A stretch of DNA of 53,393 nucleotides from Bacteroidales bacterium (GTDB lineage Bacteria; Bacteroidota; Bacteroidia; Bacteroidales; PXBB01): assembly GCA_028698995.1 (NCBI GenBank), contig JAQVVM010000031.1:1-53393 (forward strand), written 5' to 3'. Positions 35,901 through 43,999 of this stretch are shown piece after piece; the stretch's first letter is position 1, and every line of letters starts with the position of its first letter. The translations under genes were made by a program, and so were the position numbers. The notes below the pieces were generated by a model. That model made no database searches and was not told where the DNA came from. It worked only from the letters and a program-made list of their open reading frames with translations.

Positions 35901-37174
35901 TCCATACGTGCATGCAAACCCCATTTTTCAAGAGTATCTTTAAAACGGAAGTAAATCAGGTGTGGCCCAGGCTGTAAGAAGCTTGCAAAAATCTGCAGAG
36001 AGAGTGTTGTATCAGCAGTTGGTGAAAAAAGGGACAAAGGGATGCCATTTCCAACGCCGGGGTCAATATCATAAAAATACTCCCCTGTGTAAATCGGTGC
36101 ACCATCATTTTTTCGGACCTTAACCATTACATCTATAGGTATATTTGTTGAAACAAGATTACTCAGAAGTTGCAAGAAATAAACCTGCGGGAGTGGGGGG
36201 TGCCCTGCTATGATATAGGTGTCAAAAGCGGGCATGGGAAAAGCTCCACCGAATATACCAACAAGCTGTTCGTTGGTAAGAATATTATAACCAGGGGAGC
36301 CCGGTTGCAGATTGTAATCCTTATAACAAGAAAATTCATACTTACTATTATCATTCGGAACATTAACAAACAAGGGATCTGTGTTCACCCAATTATTGAT
36401 ACCGGTGTTGGTGCCATAGGGTAAAATATTACTAGCCAGGTTGCCATAAGTTATGTTATTTTCAAAAATTGAATTAGTGGCTCCCTGTGGGGACTTTCCA
36501 AAAAAAATATTACCCGAAAAATAAGCATTGGATATGATTTTAAACTGGTTGGAATAATCATAATGACCGGTAAAAATATTGTTTGCAATAACCACACTGC
36601 TTTTATCTGAATTACTTATTTGATATGCAGTAGGAGGTGCATGGAAAACAATATTGGATACAAGTAAATTGTTGTTGTTGTTAATATCTAAAGTGCCTCC
36701 TGTCGAATTCCAGTAAAAGACATTATTTCGGATAATCCAGTTATCGCCAAGAACATGTGATGAAAGGGAAGTGGATATGTGGCATCTTTCAACAACAATG
36801 TTGTTTATTTGATATTGGTCAATTGGTTTTTTTGAAATATAACCTATATTTAAGCTGATAAATTTTGAGCCACTGGCTGTGGAAGTTGGTCCTGTGCTAT
36901 CAAGGGTAATAGAAGGAATCCATGCTTTTATGGGAAACTGCCCCTGAATGCAATCTCCTGGCCCAATGAGTGTAAGAGGCTTATTAACAGTTATAGCCGA
37001 ATAATTCGCACCATGTATCAGAAGGGTATCTCCGGGGTTTGCTGCATTAATGGCATCCTGAATTGAGCTGTATTCTCCTGGTGTGTTAGGCTGGTTACTT
37101 ACAGTAATTACCTGTGTATAACTTACCAGATATGATTGAAAAAGTAGTGTAAGCACAATAATCAAATTCTTCAT
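32999..37174 (-). CDS. Large modular secreted protein: beta-helix, PKD-like repeats and T9SS sorting domain
   Basis: Predicted surface or secreted protein of 1391 residues from the ATG at 37172-37174. A signal peptide (ending VSYTQ) leads into a right-handed beta-helix at about 30-300 (IQDAINAANPGDTLLIHG). A beta-rich region follows, then a PKD domain (YKWDMTGDGVDD). Next come about eight Ig/PKD-like modules, four of which follow one pattern: GP.x.C, a Val/Gln-rich strand, YxWxLPxG, a Gly/Asn/Ser turn, and a final SGxxxVxxxNxCG. The last 80 residues (IYPNPTNGKVFVRI to INKTVKVNIQK) form a type A T9SS sorting domain. No catalytic motif is recognised; adhesion or glycan binding is plausible. The frame runs open to 37231, but a promoter box covers that position. 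Confidence 0.82.
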   Translation of the reverse strand: MKNLIIVLTLLFQSYLVSYTQVITVSNQPNTPGEYSSIQDAINAANPGDTLLIHGANYSAITVNKPLTLIGPGDCIQGQFPIKAWIPSITLDSTGPTSTASGSKFISLNIGYISKKPIDQYQINNIVVERCHISTSLSSHVLGDNWIIRNNVFYWNSTGGTLDINNNNNLLVSNIVFHAPPTAYQISNSDKSSVVIANNIFTGHYDYSNQFKIISNAYFSGNIFFGKSPQGATNSIFENNITYGNLASNILPYGTNTGINNWVNTDPLFVNVPNDNSKYEFSCYKDYNLQPGSPGYNILTNEQLVGIFGGAFPMPAFDTYIIAGHPPLPQVYFLQLLSNLVSTNIPIDVMVKVRKNDGAPIYTGEYFYDIDPGVGNGIPLSLFSPTADTTLSLQIFASFLQPGPHLIYFRFKDTLEKWGLHARMDFISCDVLALANFVADTVCLGQDSTSFVNLSTGGDTNTIYKWDMTGDGVDDVTHTGIIGTGAPLQFKYKFLTGGIHNVRLITDNGGGCKDTVFKQVLISNPSVGGAISLSHDTICFGSTVLMTLSGYSGTIQKWQWSYGNTNNWFDIPNSDQISIAFLPDTVGTWYIRAIVKNGICDTAHSVINSFYADTQSSAAPLAPSAINGPSNVCINTQAVMFTVGTMANANTYHWTLPQGATILSGAGTHTILVNFSQNAISGNITVYASNLCGNGPISVPHYVAVNQLPYADAGTDQFIIHGATTVLQGSAGGGSGNYTYTWIPDTLLTNPNSLVTNTTNLINSITFSLLVTDNVTGCMHTSNMQVIVIGGVLTATASAIPSIICENNPVQLDVLPQGGSGYYSYEWYESGNSVSFSTLKDPIVYPSQTISYTVWASDNITSDMVSCSVTVTVNPLPDSAATIIGPVQECIGQQAQYSVPPITNATGYQWELPPGVIIQSGYNTNSIMVHFTPNATSGSISVFGSNACGYGMPSSIAVTVHHLPDDATTIIGPTQVCQGQQVIFSVPPISGATDYLWILPMGATIQSGFGTNSVFVLFNSNSTSGMVSVNASNACGQGASSSIFVTVNPIPNVSITPSQDTTITCYTSVTFYGAVTGGSSPITIQWTPAVLLTSPNSVSTSTVNLQDTTVFTFTVTDSLGCTSSIQATVNVPCSPLIATALSSPATICEGDSSTLNVNCSGGAQPYSYAWSSNPGTFFSVLQNPVVNPTVTTSYTVTVSGGGQTTTATAIVNVNPLPEPAGTISGPSVVYFGQTGINYSVPIINYATGYIWTLPQGFGIVSGNNTNSIFVDVSVAAVSGNVSVYGINNCGLGDSSALYPVTIATGIAESEDTPISIYPNPTNGKVFVRINCNNKEKITVRLYNQFGMLIFEEETAHEPLHTYDFSFISGGLYYLHVYGTTINKTVKVNIQK

Positions 37175-37228
37175 GTTTGTATAATATTTGGTTTCTTTTG
37201 ATTTCAATATTAGGTAATTATTATTAGA

Positions 37229-37236
37229 CAAATATA
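37229..37236 (-). promoter_or_regulatory. -7 promoter box for the modular T9SS protein gene
   Basis: The minus strand reads TATATTTG, 54 bases upstream of the chosen ATG. The remainder of the 307-base gap to susC is AT-rich, and apart from the two promoter boxes I see nothing in it. Confidence 0.5.
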
Positions 37237-37411
37237 ATGAATTAAATTACATATTATTAAATTATTTCATAAAATTTTTAATAATATTTTTTACAAAAAG
37301 GATTATTTGGACAGCAAGAGCATTTACTTAAAGTGTTAACCAAAAAAGCGAACATATTGTTGATTAAAAACTTTAAGAATGAAATTATCATATACTATTC
37401 CCAACTTTTAT

Positions 37412-37419
37412 TATTTTTG
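37412..37419 (+). promoter_or_regulatory. -7 promoter box for susC-susD
   Basis: TATTTTTG matches TAnnTTTG, 62 bases upstream of the susC ATG. No -33 TTG is seen. No sigma/anti-sigma or hybrid two-component regulator gene lies next to the pair. Confidence 0.5.
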
Positions 37420-37481
37420 TTTTTAATTCATAGCAATTATATTTTTTATTCATAATATTTATTCATTTTATTAAATCAAAG

Positions 37482-40400
37482 ATGAAAAAAGTTTTACTCT
37501 TGTTATTCTTATTACTTTCAATTGGGATATACGCCCAGAACGGCAGCTTAAGTGGTTTAATCAAAGATAATACTGAGACGCTTGTAGGAGCAACCGTAAT
37601 GATTGAAAACACCTCAAAGGGGGCATCTACAGATATCAATGGCAGGTACTTTCTGCAGGATATTGAACCCGGCACTTATAATTTTGTATTTTCATTCCTG
37701 GGTTACCTGAGTCAGCAACACACAATAACCATTAATGCGGGTCAAAACATAGTTTTTGATGTAACACTCGTCAGCGATGCAGAACTTCTTGAAGAATTTG
37801 TAGTGGTAGGTTATGGTACATTCCACAAAAGAGATGTAGCGGGCTCTATATCCTCTATCAAAGCCAAAGACCTTGAAGAATTACCCATTCAGACATTTGA
37901 GCAGGTACTTCAAGGACGGGCAGCCGGTGTTCAGGTAACTTCCGCAAACGGCGTTGCCGGTGGCACTATTAAAGTTCAGGTTAGAGGAACAAGCTCCATC
38001 AGTGCAGGCAGTGAGCCTTTATATGTGATTGATGGTATTCCTGCCACTTCCGGAGACTACAGTCCGGGTGCTTTGGGTAGCCGCACCAATGCTTTAGCAG
38101 ACTTAAACCCCAATGACATTGAATCTATTGAAGTACTTAAAGATGCTGCTGCTGCTGCTATTTACGGTTCCAGAGGTGCCAATGGGGTTGTGCTTATCAC
38201 AACAAAAAAGGGGAAAGCAGGAAACACAAAATTTAATGCCGGCTATTATACAGGGGTTGTTTCAGAAACCAACAGAATGAATTATATCTCAGCTTCAGAA
38301 CATTTGTCTTTGAGAGACAGTTACCGTGAACAAGCCGGATTACCTGCAGAAACAAGCTCTACTGTACTTGGAACGTATGAAGGCAATCCTTTTACCAGAG
38401 GCATGGCTGATTCAATTGCAGCTTTGGGTGGTACCGACTGGGTTGACAGGACATTGCGTAGAGGCTCCGTTCATGAAGCAAATATCTCTGCTTCAGGAGG
38501 TAACGACAAAACCCTTTTTTATATGGGTGGTACTTACAGAAAAGAAAAAGGTTTTCTGGTGGGTAATGAATTTGAAAGGTTGAATGGAAGAGTAAATATT
38601 GAGAACAAAGCTACAGAGAGGCTTAAACTCGGTGTTAATATCGGCCTTGCTTATACCAATAATGACCGTGTACCTATTGGCGAAGCCGGAGGCTTGGGTG
38701 CCGCACAAAGACTACTACCCTACCTGCCTGCTGAAAACCCAGACGGCACCTATTTTGGACCTCAAGGTCTTAATCAGGGTATTGAAAACCCGCTATGGAC
38801 TTTGGAAAACAGAAAATTTAATGCAAAGGTTTACAGAACTCTTTCAAATCTATTTGCGGAATATAAAATTGCTGAAAACCTTATTTTTAGGTCTGAGTGG
38901 GGCATTGATCTCTTTAATCAGGTCGAATATGAATTTAACTTCCGTAATACTAAGGATCCCGCAAGCTATTCATCAGCTTGGGACAGAAGAACAAATGTTA
39001 CCAACTGGACTACAAATAATTATTTTAATTATTACAAGAATTTCAACGATATTCACGACATCACATACCTTTTGGGGATGTCATTACAAAGTTCGGATAC
39101 AAAGGGCATGGGCTTGAACGGGTACAACTTCACCAATGACTTTTTCACCAATCCCGGAAGTGCTTCTCCAAGCAATCAGGCCGGATACGGCTACGAAACA
39201 GGTTATCGCTTCGACTCTTACTTTACACGTATGAATTATAAGTTTCTTAATAAGTATCAGGCTGCCTTTAGTTTAAGAGTTGATGGCTCCTCCCGCTTTG
39301 GAAGAAACAACCGTTATGGCTTTTTCCCTGCTGCATCCTTGGGATGGATAGTATCTGATGAGAAGTTTTTTGCCGGATTTGAAAAACTCAGTTTCCTTAA
39401 ATTGAGAGCCAGTTATGGTATGACAGGCAATGCCGAAATTGGCGACTTTGCTGCTTTGGGTTATTTCGTAACGAATAGTGGTTACGCCGGAAATCTCGGC
39501 ATAGTCCCTTCAACTTTACCTAACCCTGACCTTGGATGGGAAAAATCTGCCCAATTTGACTTTAATATTGATTACGCCCTTTTCAATGAGCGCATTGCAG
39601 GTACTTTAACCTATTATGACAAAAAAACCACCGATTTATTGTTATATGTAAATATCCCAACCTCTTCAGGATACGGTGCCATTTTGCAAAATGTTGGCAG
39701 CTTGCGTAACTATGGTCTTGAAGTGTCTCTATTTACCAGAAATATTGACAAAAATTTTAAATGGACAACAGACTTTAATATTTCATTTAACCGCAACAAA
39801 GTACTCGATGTTATGGGATTACCCCCTGACGCTTTTGAAAGCGGACAGCCCGGCGAAGGCCGTGTCATGACTGGTTATCCAGTGGGGCAACATTATCTGG
39901 TGCAGTATGCAGGTGTTCAGCAAGAAGATGTTACATTACAGTTGTACGATTTAGAAGGCAACCCAATGTATCATTCCAATGGAACACCTTATGAAGTATT
40001 GGTTAAGGCAGGGGAAGAAGTATTTTATGACATCAATGGGAATCTAATGCCTGCCTCACACCCAAATTTTTATGACCATAGGGTTGCAAGGGGAAACCCT
40101 GTTCCGAAGTTCATGGGAGGGATAACAAATACATTGTCTTTTAAAGGATTTGATTTCAGCTTCCTTTTTGTCTTTGTTTATGGTAACACTGTTTATGATG
40201 ATGATGCCAAAAACCAGATTGGTTCTTTCGCTTCAACTGCACAGAGAGAAGATATTCTGGATGCATGGACAACAGAAAATACAGATACTGACATACCTAA
40301 ACTGGATATTAATTACAGCCCCAAAAACTCAGACAGATTTCTGTATGATGCTTCATTCCTTAGATTAAGAAATATCACTTTAGGTTATAATATTCCAAGA

Positions 40401-40610
40401 GGTGTATGTGAAAAACTAAAATTCAACAATATGCGCATTTATGTCAGTGGTCAAAATCTTTACACTTATACAAAATTCCCCGGTTGGGATCCTGAAGTAC
40501 TGCGCAATGTACAACCAGGAAGTCAGGCAAGTAATGTGTCTTTTGCTGCTCCCTACCTACCCACACCTCAGGCAATGTTTATTACAGGTGGTATTAATTT
40601 AAGTTTTTAA
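37482..40610 (+). CDS. SusC/RagA family TonB-dependent outer-membrane transporter
   Basis: Outer-membrane barrel of 1042 residues that imports oligosaccharides or peptides together with its SusD partner, driven by TonB. It has a signal peptide ending GIYAQ and then a carboxypeptidase-regulatory-like domain (about 22-95, LVGATVMIENTSKGASTDINGRY). A TonB-box-like VVVGYG follows, then a plug domain (about 110-235; VRGTSSISAGSEPLYVIDGIPA, LKDAAAAAIYGSRGANGVVLITTKKG). The rest is the barrel, ending in the aromatic FITGGINLSF. The domain order and length are typical of the SusC family. It is followed 40 bases later by susD. The substrate cannot be inferred because no enzymes flank the pair. Confidence 0.95.
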   Translation: MKKVLLLLFLLLSIGIYAQNGSLSGLIKDNTETLVGATVMIENTSKGASTDINGRYFLQDIEPGTYNFVFSFLGYLSQQHTITINAGQNIVFDVTLVSDAELLEEFVVVGYGTFHKRDVAGSISSIKAKDLEELPIQTFEQVLQGRAAGVQVTSANGVAGGTIKVQVRGTSSISAGSEPLYVIDGIPATSGDYSPGALGSRTNALADLNPNDIESIEVLKDAAAAAIYGSRGANGVVLITTKKGKAGNTKFNAGYYTGVVSETNRMNYISASEHLSLRDSYREQAGLPAETSSTVLGTYEGNPFTRGMADSIAALGGTDWVDRTLRRGSVHEANISASGGNDKTLFYMGGTYRKEKGFLVGNEFERLNGRVNIENKATERLKLGVNIGLAYTNNDRVPIGEAGGLGAAQRLLPYLPAENPDGTYFGPQGLNQGIENPLWTLENRKFNAKVYRTLSNLFAEYKIAENLIFRSEWGIDLFNQVEYEFNFRNTKDPASYSSAWDRRTNVTNWTTNNYFNYYKNFNDIHDITYLLGMSLQSSDTKGMGLNGYNFTNDFFTNPGSASPSNQAGYGYETGYRFDSYFTRMNYKFLNKYQAAFSLRVDGSSRFGRNNRYGFFPAASLGWIVSDEKFFAGFEKLSFLKLRASYGMTGNAEIGDFAALGYFVTNSGYAGNLGIVPSTLPNPDLGWEKSAQFDFNIDYALFNERIAGTLTYYDKKTTDLLLYVNIPTSSGYGAILQNVGSLRNYGLEVSLFTRNIDKNFKWTTDFNISFNRNKVLDVMGLPPDAFESGQPGEGRVMTGYPVGQHYLVQYAGVQQEDVTLQLYDLEGNPMYHSNGTPYEVLVKAGEEVFYDINGNLMPASHPNFYDHRVARGNPVPKFMGGITNTLSFKGFDFSFLFVFVYGNTVYDDDAKNQIGSFASTAQREDILDAWTTENTDTDIPKLDINYSPKNSDRFLYDASFLRLRNITLGYNIPRGVCEKLKFNNMRIYVSGQNLYTYTKFPGWDPEVLRNVQPGSQASNVSFAAPYLPTPQAMFITGGINLSF

Positions 40611-40650
40611 TCAATTCAATTATCAACAACAAGAATTAAATTATTCAATC

Positions 40651-42069
40651 ATGAAATATATTATAAAAAACAAAGTCTATTTTCTTGTTCTGACAGCACT
40701 GCTCTCTCTTTCCAATTGTTCAAAGTTTCTCGACGTAGAACCTACAATGATACTGGAAAGTGAAAATGCTATTGTTACTGTTCGTGATTTGGAAGCTGTT
40801 TTATTTGGTGCTTATGATGGCTTACAATCGGGGAATTTATTAGGTGGCAATCTCATTGTAAATGCTGAATTGCTCGGCACTGATGCCACAATTAATGAAA
40901 GCCGCCTCAGCCCTTTTGGAACACTTGAAATCTACAACATGGTTACTACTGTTCAAATCGGAGCTTTGCGTAGTCTTTGGTCGGAAGCTTACAGCACCAT
41001 CAACAGAGCAAACATTGTCATTGATTTTGTTGATAACAACAAACTGAGCGGTCCTGAATTTGATGCACTAAAAGTCAAACTCAAAGGTGAAGCTCTTTTC
41101 ATCAGGGCCGTTGCACATTATGAAATTTTGCGATTCTGGGCTCATGCCTACGATGTAAATAATACCGGCGGAAACAGCCAGTTGGGAGTTCCATACAGAA
41201 CAATAGCTACTTACGAAGGACCTGAGGGATTGGAAATGGCCAGAACAAATGTTGAAGACGTCTATCAAAATGTTATTGATGATCTTAAACTTTCTGCACA
41301 ACTTCTTGCCCAAAGTGGTACAACCACATCAGTTTACAGGGCTTCGGAAATGTCGGCAAGGGCCTACCTTGCAAAGGTTCTTTTCTTTAAAGGAGATTAT
41401 GCCAATGCAGCTATTGAAGCAGACTATGTTATTGAGAGTCAAGTGTTTTCTTTAAACGATTCTGTACAAGATATTTATCAGACCAGTGGCTTAACAGCTT
41501 CAAATGAGTCTATTTTTCAGATAGCAAATATCGAATCAGACAACTCAAATGCTCTTTCAGGTAACTTTCAACGTATCTACAACCCCTTGATTCAAGTAGA
41601 TACTAATTTCTACAACACTTTTGAAGACAATGATTTAAGGAAAATTAAGCTGTATTTTAAAAACCCATGGACAGGTGCTGTGTTTGTTACCAAATATGAC
41701 CAGACGAACACAACCCCAAACAATATTTCAGTTCTGCGCCTTGCCGAACAACACCTTATCAGGGCAGAAGCTCTGGCTCTTTCAGGAGGGGATCTCAGCA
41801 CGGCAATAGAAAGTTACAACACTGTCAGAGAACGGGCACACCTGACAGCAATACCAACAGATACTACTTTTTCGGATATTAATGTTTTTGTAAATATGCT
41901 TAGGGAAGAACACCGTAAAGAACTGGCATTTGAGGGAGACAACTTACATAATCTGAAAAGATTGAAACAGAATGTCAGACATGGAAAAGCTTATAATGAT
42001 AACAGCATACTTTTCAAAATTCCTCAGGAAGAAATGTCAGGAAATTCTTTGATGGAGCAAAATCCCTAG
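40651..42069 (+). CDS. SusD/RagB family surface lipoprotein
   Basis: Nutrient-binding lipoprotein that caps the SusC barrel, 472 residues. The lipobox is SLSNC (Cys23), followed by SKFLDVEPT, the standard SusD opening. The alpha-helical TPR-like scaffold shows ALRSLWSEAYSTINRANIVID, LKGEALFIRAVAHYEILRFWAHAY and MSARAYLAKVLFFKGDYANAAIEAD. The C-terminal RagB/SusD region has RLAEQHLIRAEALA and LREEHRKELAFEGDNLHNLKR. It is paired with the upstream susC and probably shares its transcript. No CAZyme or sulfatase genes follow, so this is not a complete polysaccharide utilisation locus. Confidence 0.94.
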   Translation: MKYIIKNKVYFLVLTALLSLSNCSKFLDVEPTMILESENAIVTVRDLEAVLFGAYDGLQSGNLLGGNLIVNAELLGTDATINESRLSPFGTLEIYNMVTTVQIGALRSLWSEAYSTINRANIVIDFVDNNKLSGPEFDALKVKLKGEALFIRAVAHYEILRFWAHAYDVNNTGGNSQLGVPYRTIATYEGPEGLEMARTNVEDVYQNVIDDLKLSAQLLAQSGTTTSVYRASEMSARAYLAKVLFFKGDYANAAIEADYVIESQVFSLNDSVQDIYQTSGLTASNESIFQIANIESDNSNALSGNFQRIYNPLIQVDTNFYNTFEDNDLRKIKLYFKNPWTGAVFVTKYDQTNTTPNNISVLRLAEQHLIRAEALALSGGDLSTAIESYNTVRERAHLTAIPTDTTFSDINVFVNMLREEHRKELAFEGDNLHNLKRLKQNVRHGKAYNDNSILFKIPQEEMSGNSLMEQNP

Positions 42070-42158
42070 ACTGTATATATAATTTTAATCATAAATGTCC
42101 GATAAAAATTTGACACATAAAAGATAAGCTTTATTTTCGATTGCCAAAAACTTTCGTA

Positions 42159-42659
42159 ATGACAAGGACTTTATTATTTTTATTCATTCTTCTTTCTTCC
42201 GACATCTTCTCTCAAAACAATATGGGCTCAACAAATCCCGCCCTTTATTACAATCAAACAGCTTTCAACTCCGACACTTGTTGCTGGCGTAAATTGAGTG
42301 CCGACAAAGAATATCTCGCCGCCGCAAACCTTATTGTTTCATATTTAAAAACAAATAAGACAACAAATAAACATGCTCTACATTGGCACGCCGGACAAAT
42401 GTTTGCAATGGCTCATTCAGACAGATTAGCAATAAAGTATTTCAAGCGTACTTATTCAATTTTTTACAAATTGTTTGGCGACACCGACGCTAAAACTTGG
42501 TACTATTACGCAAGAGGAACAGTAGCCTTTATTGAAAACGACAAAAAATTACTAGAAGGAATCATCAATTCATGGACAAAGAAGTTTCCTGCCGACAACA
42601 ATTTAAAAACTTTAATTCTACTGAATGAAAATTGGGGGAAAGGCTACGAATTGCTTTAA
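42159..42659 (+). CDS. Secreted hypothetical protein, 166 residues
   Basis: An unrecognised protein with a signal peptide (MTRTLLFLFILLSSDIFSQ) from the ATG at 42159; a TTG at 42141 would give a six-residue extension. The mature part has alternating helical stretches (YLAAANLIVSYLKTN, ALHWHAGQMFAMAHSDRLAIKYFKRTY, WYYYARGTVAFIENDKKLLEGIIN), suggestive of a short TPR-like helical repeat. A Cys-Cys-Trp lies near the start. It is a separate unit between susD and a GNAT gene, with intergenic gaps on both sides, and has a noticeably C-rich codon choice (GCC, GAC, CTC) compared with flanking genes. Function unknown; possibly acquired. Confidence 0.6.
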   Translation: MTRTLLFLFILLSSDIFSQNNMGSTNPALYYNQTAFNSDTCCWRKLSADKEYLAAANLIVSYLKTNKTTNKHALHWHAGQMFAMAHSDRLAIKYFKRTYSIFYKLFGDTDAKTWYYYARGTVAFIENDKKLLEGIINSWTKKFPADNNLKTLILLNENWGKGYELL

Positions 42660-42716
42660 ATATTAACATGTGTGTCAAATTTTGCTTCAGGCATTTGTAA
42701 GTACACATAAGTACTA

Positions 42717-42728
42717 TTAATGCATTAA
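42717..42728. repeat. 12-base perfect palindrome in an intergenic gap
   Basis: TTAATGCATTAA is a perfect palindrome between the hypothetical gene and the GNAT gene. Two bases upstream, AGTAC and GTACT (42700-42715) form another short inverted repeat. These could be a regulator site or hairpins; no function can be assigned. Confidence 0.3.
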
Positions 42729-42792
42729 TTATCAAACAAATACAGAAGTTTTGCGTCATTTCATAATGTGCATTACAGCAAATACTTACAAA

Positions 42793-43260
42793 ATGGAATT
42801 TCGAATAGAAAAATATCAATTTGGGCAAGAGGAAAAAATTCATGAATTAATTAAAAAGGTTTATGGTGAATTTGTTTCAAATGATTATTCAGAGGCGGGT
42901 AATCAATTTTTCTTTGATTGGATACAGCCCTCAAAAATTGCTGAAAGACAATGTAATCAAATAAATATATGGGTTGCATTTATGGATTTAAAATTAGTTG
43001 GAATGATTGAGATTAGAGACAATAGGTTTATTTCGTTACTTTTTGTAGATAAAGATTATCAAAGAAATGGTATTGCAAAAAAACTATTTTATGAGTCATT
43101 AAAAGAGACTATTAGAAGAGACTCAAAACTTGACAAATTTTATGTACATGCTTCCCCATTTTCAATACCAATTTATAAAAAATTAGGTTTCAAAGAAACA
43201 GACGAAATGCAAGAAGAAAATGGCATTAAGTTTTTACCAATGGAATTGGATATATTATAA
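42793..43260 (+). CDS. GNAT family N-acetyltransferase
   Basis: Acetyl-CoA dependent acetyltransferase of 155 residues from the ATG at 42793; an upstream ATG at 42751 is in frame but adds a non-family leader. The fold shows in MEFRIEKYQFGQEEKIHELI, the central strand VGMIEIRDNRFISLLFVDKDYQRNGIAKKLFYE (the Q/RxxG.A acetyl-CoA pyrophosphate loop), and FYVHASPFSIPIYKKLGFKETD. The substrate is unknown. It stands alone with gaps on both sides, consistent with an accessory gene. Confidence 0.85.
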   Translation: MEFRIEKYQFGQEEKIHELIKKVYGEFVSNDYSEAGNQFFFDWIQPSKIAERQCNQINIWVAFMDLKLVGMIEIRDNRFISLLFVDKDYQRNGIAKKLFYESLKETIRRDSKLDKFYVHASPFSIPIYKKLGFKETDEMQEENGIKFLPMELDIL

Positions 43261-43338
43261 CAAAAATATCATAATAATATAATACGAACTCTCAATCAGG
43301 AGAACAGCTCTAATAACATTCTATAACGAAGTGCACCC

Positions 43339-43355
43339 CTCATTGTTCTAATGAG
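43339..43355. terminator. Short stem-loop between the GNAT and coaE ends
   Basis: CTCATT and AATGAG flank a 5-base loop between two convergent genes. The stem is only 6 bases and lacks a T-tract, so this is a weak candidate for termination of either gene. Confidence 0.25.
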
Positions 43356-43396
43356 CATTATCAAAGTTCAAATATAATTAAATGTAAAAGGTCAAT

Positions 43397-43999
43397 TTAA
43401 CTCTGATTTGCTTTTCGCTCTTCAAAAAGCCTGTCAAGTTCGATTACCTGCGGGATTAAAAGTGTTTTATCATCATTGATAATCCTTAATTGGGACTGAG
43501 AAATAAGGTCTTTTTCGGGTATTTGATTTATAATTCGTGACAAAACTTCTTTCTGTGTCATTCCATCGCGTTTGATTACTCTTTTGACGCGGATATACTG
43601 AGGGGTAGTTACCAAAATAATATCATCAAACAGAGAGGCCAACGAATATTCAAAAATGATAGCAGATTCAAATAAAACATATTTTTTAGAAGTTTTAATC
43701 TTTGAAACAAAGTGGTTGAAATCACTCAGAACTCGGGGATGAATAACAGCATTAAGGGCATTTAATTGGTTTTTATTTTCAAAAACCAAAGTCGCCAATT
43801 TTTTAAAATCAACCTCACTCCCATTGAAAACAGCATGTCCAAAAATTTCAAATAGTTCATTTTTAACAACTTCATCAAAAAAGAACTTTTTCGCTTCACT
43901 GTCTGCCTCATACACACACACTCCAAGCAGTTTAAAAATACGGGCAACAGTTGATTTGCCGCTGCCGATATTACCGGTAAGTGCAATTTTCTTTATCAT
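43397..43999 (-). CDS. coaE: Dephospho-CoA kinase
   Basis: Last enzyme of coenzyme A synthesis, phosphorylating the ribose 3'-hydroxyl of dephospho-CoA; 200 residues, cytoplasmic. The P-loop is IALTGNIGSGKSTVAR at the N-terminus. Further family segments are YEADSEAKKFF, HPRVLSDF, FESAIIFEYSLASLFD and VTTPQYIRVKRVIKRDGMTQKEVLSRI. Its start overlaps the upstream cdaR-like gene by 4 bases (ATGA), showing translational coupling. The order DUF1573, yajC, cdaR-like, coaE is recurrent in Bacteroidota. Confidence 0.95.
   Translation of the reverse strand: MIKKIALTGNIGSGKSTVARIFKLLGVCVYEADSEAKKFFFDEVVKNELFEIFGHAVFNGSEVDFKKLATLVFENKNQLNALNAVIHPRVLSDFNHFVSKIKTSKKYVLFESAIIFEYSLASLFDDIILVTTPQYIRVKRVIKRDGMTQKEVLSRIINQIPEKDLISQSQLRIINDDKTLLIPQVIELDRLFEERKANQS

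Noticed and set aside
37175..37231. 19-residue extension of the large T9SS protein
   Set aside because: A promoter box covers the upstream start, and the shorter form begins with a proper signal peptide.
38599..39117. 172-codon open frame inside susC in another frame
   Set aside because: susC is strongly supported across this span; the alternate frame is a chance shadow.
43261..43396. Possible integron attC-like site near the GNAT gene
   Set aside because: Short inverted repeats are present but no GTTRRRY/RYYYAAC core pair could be identified.
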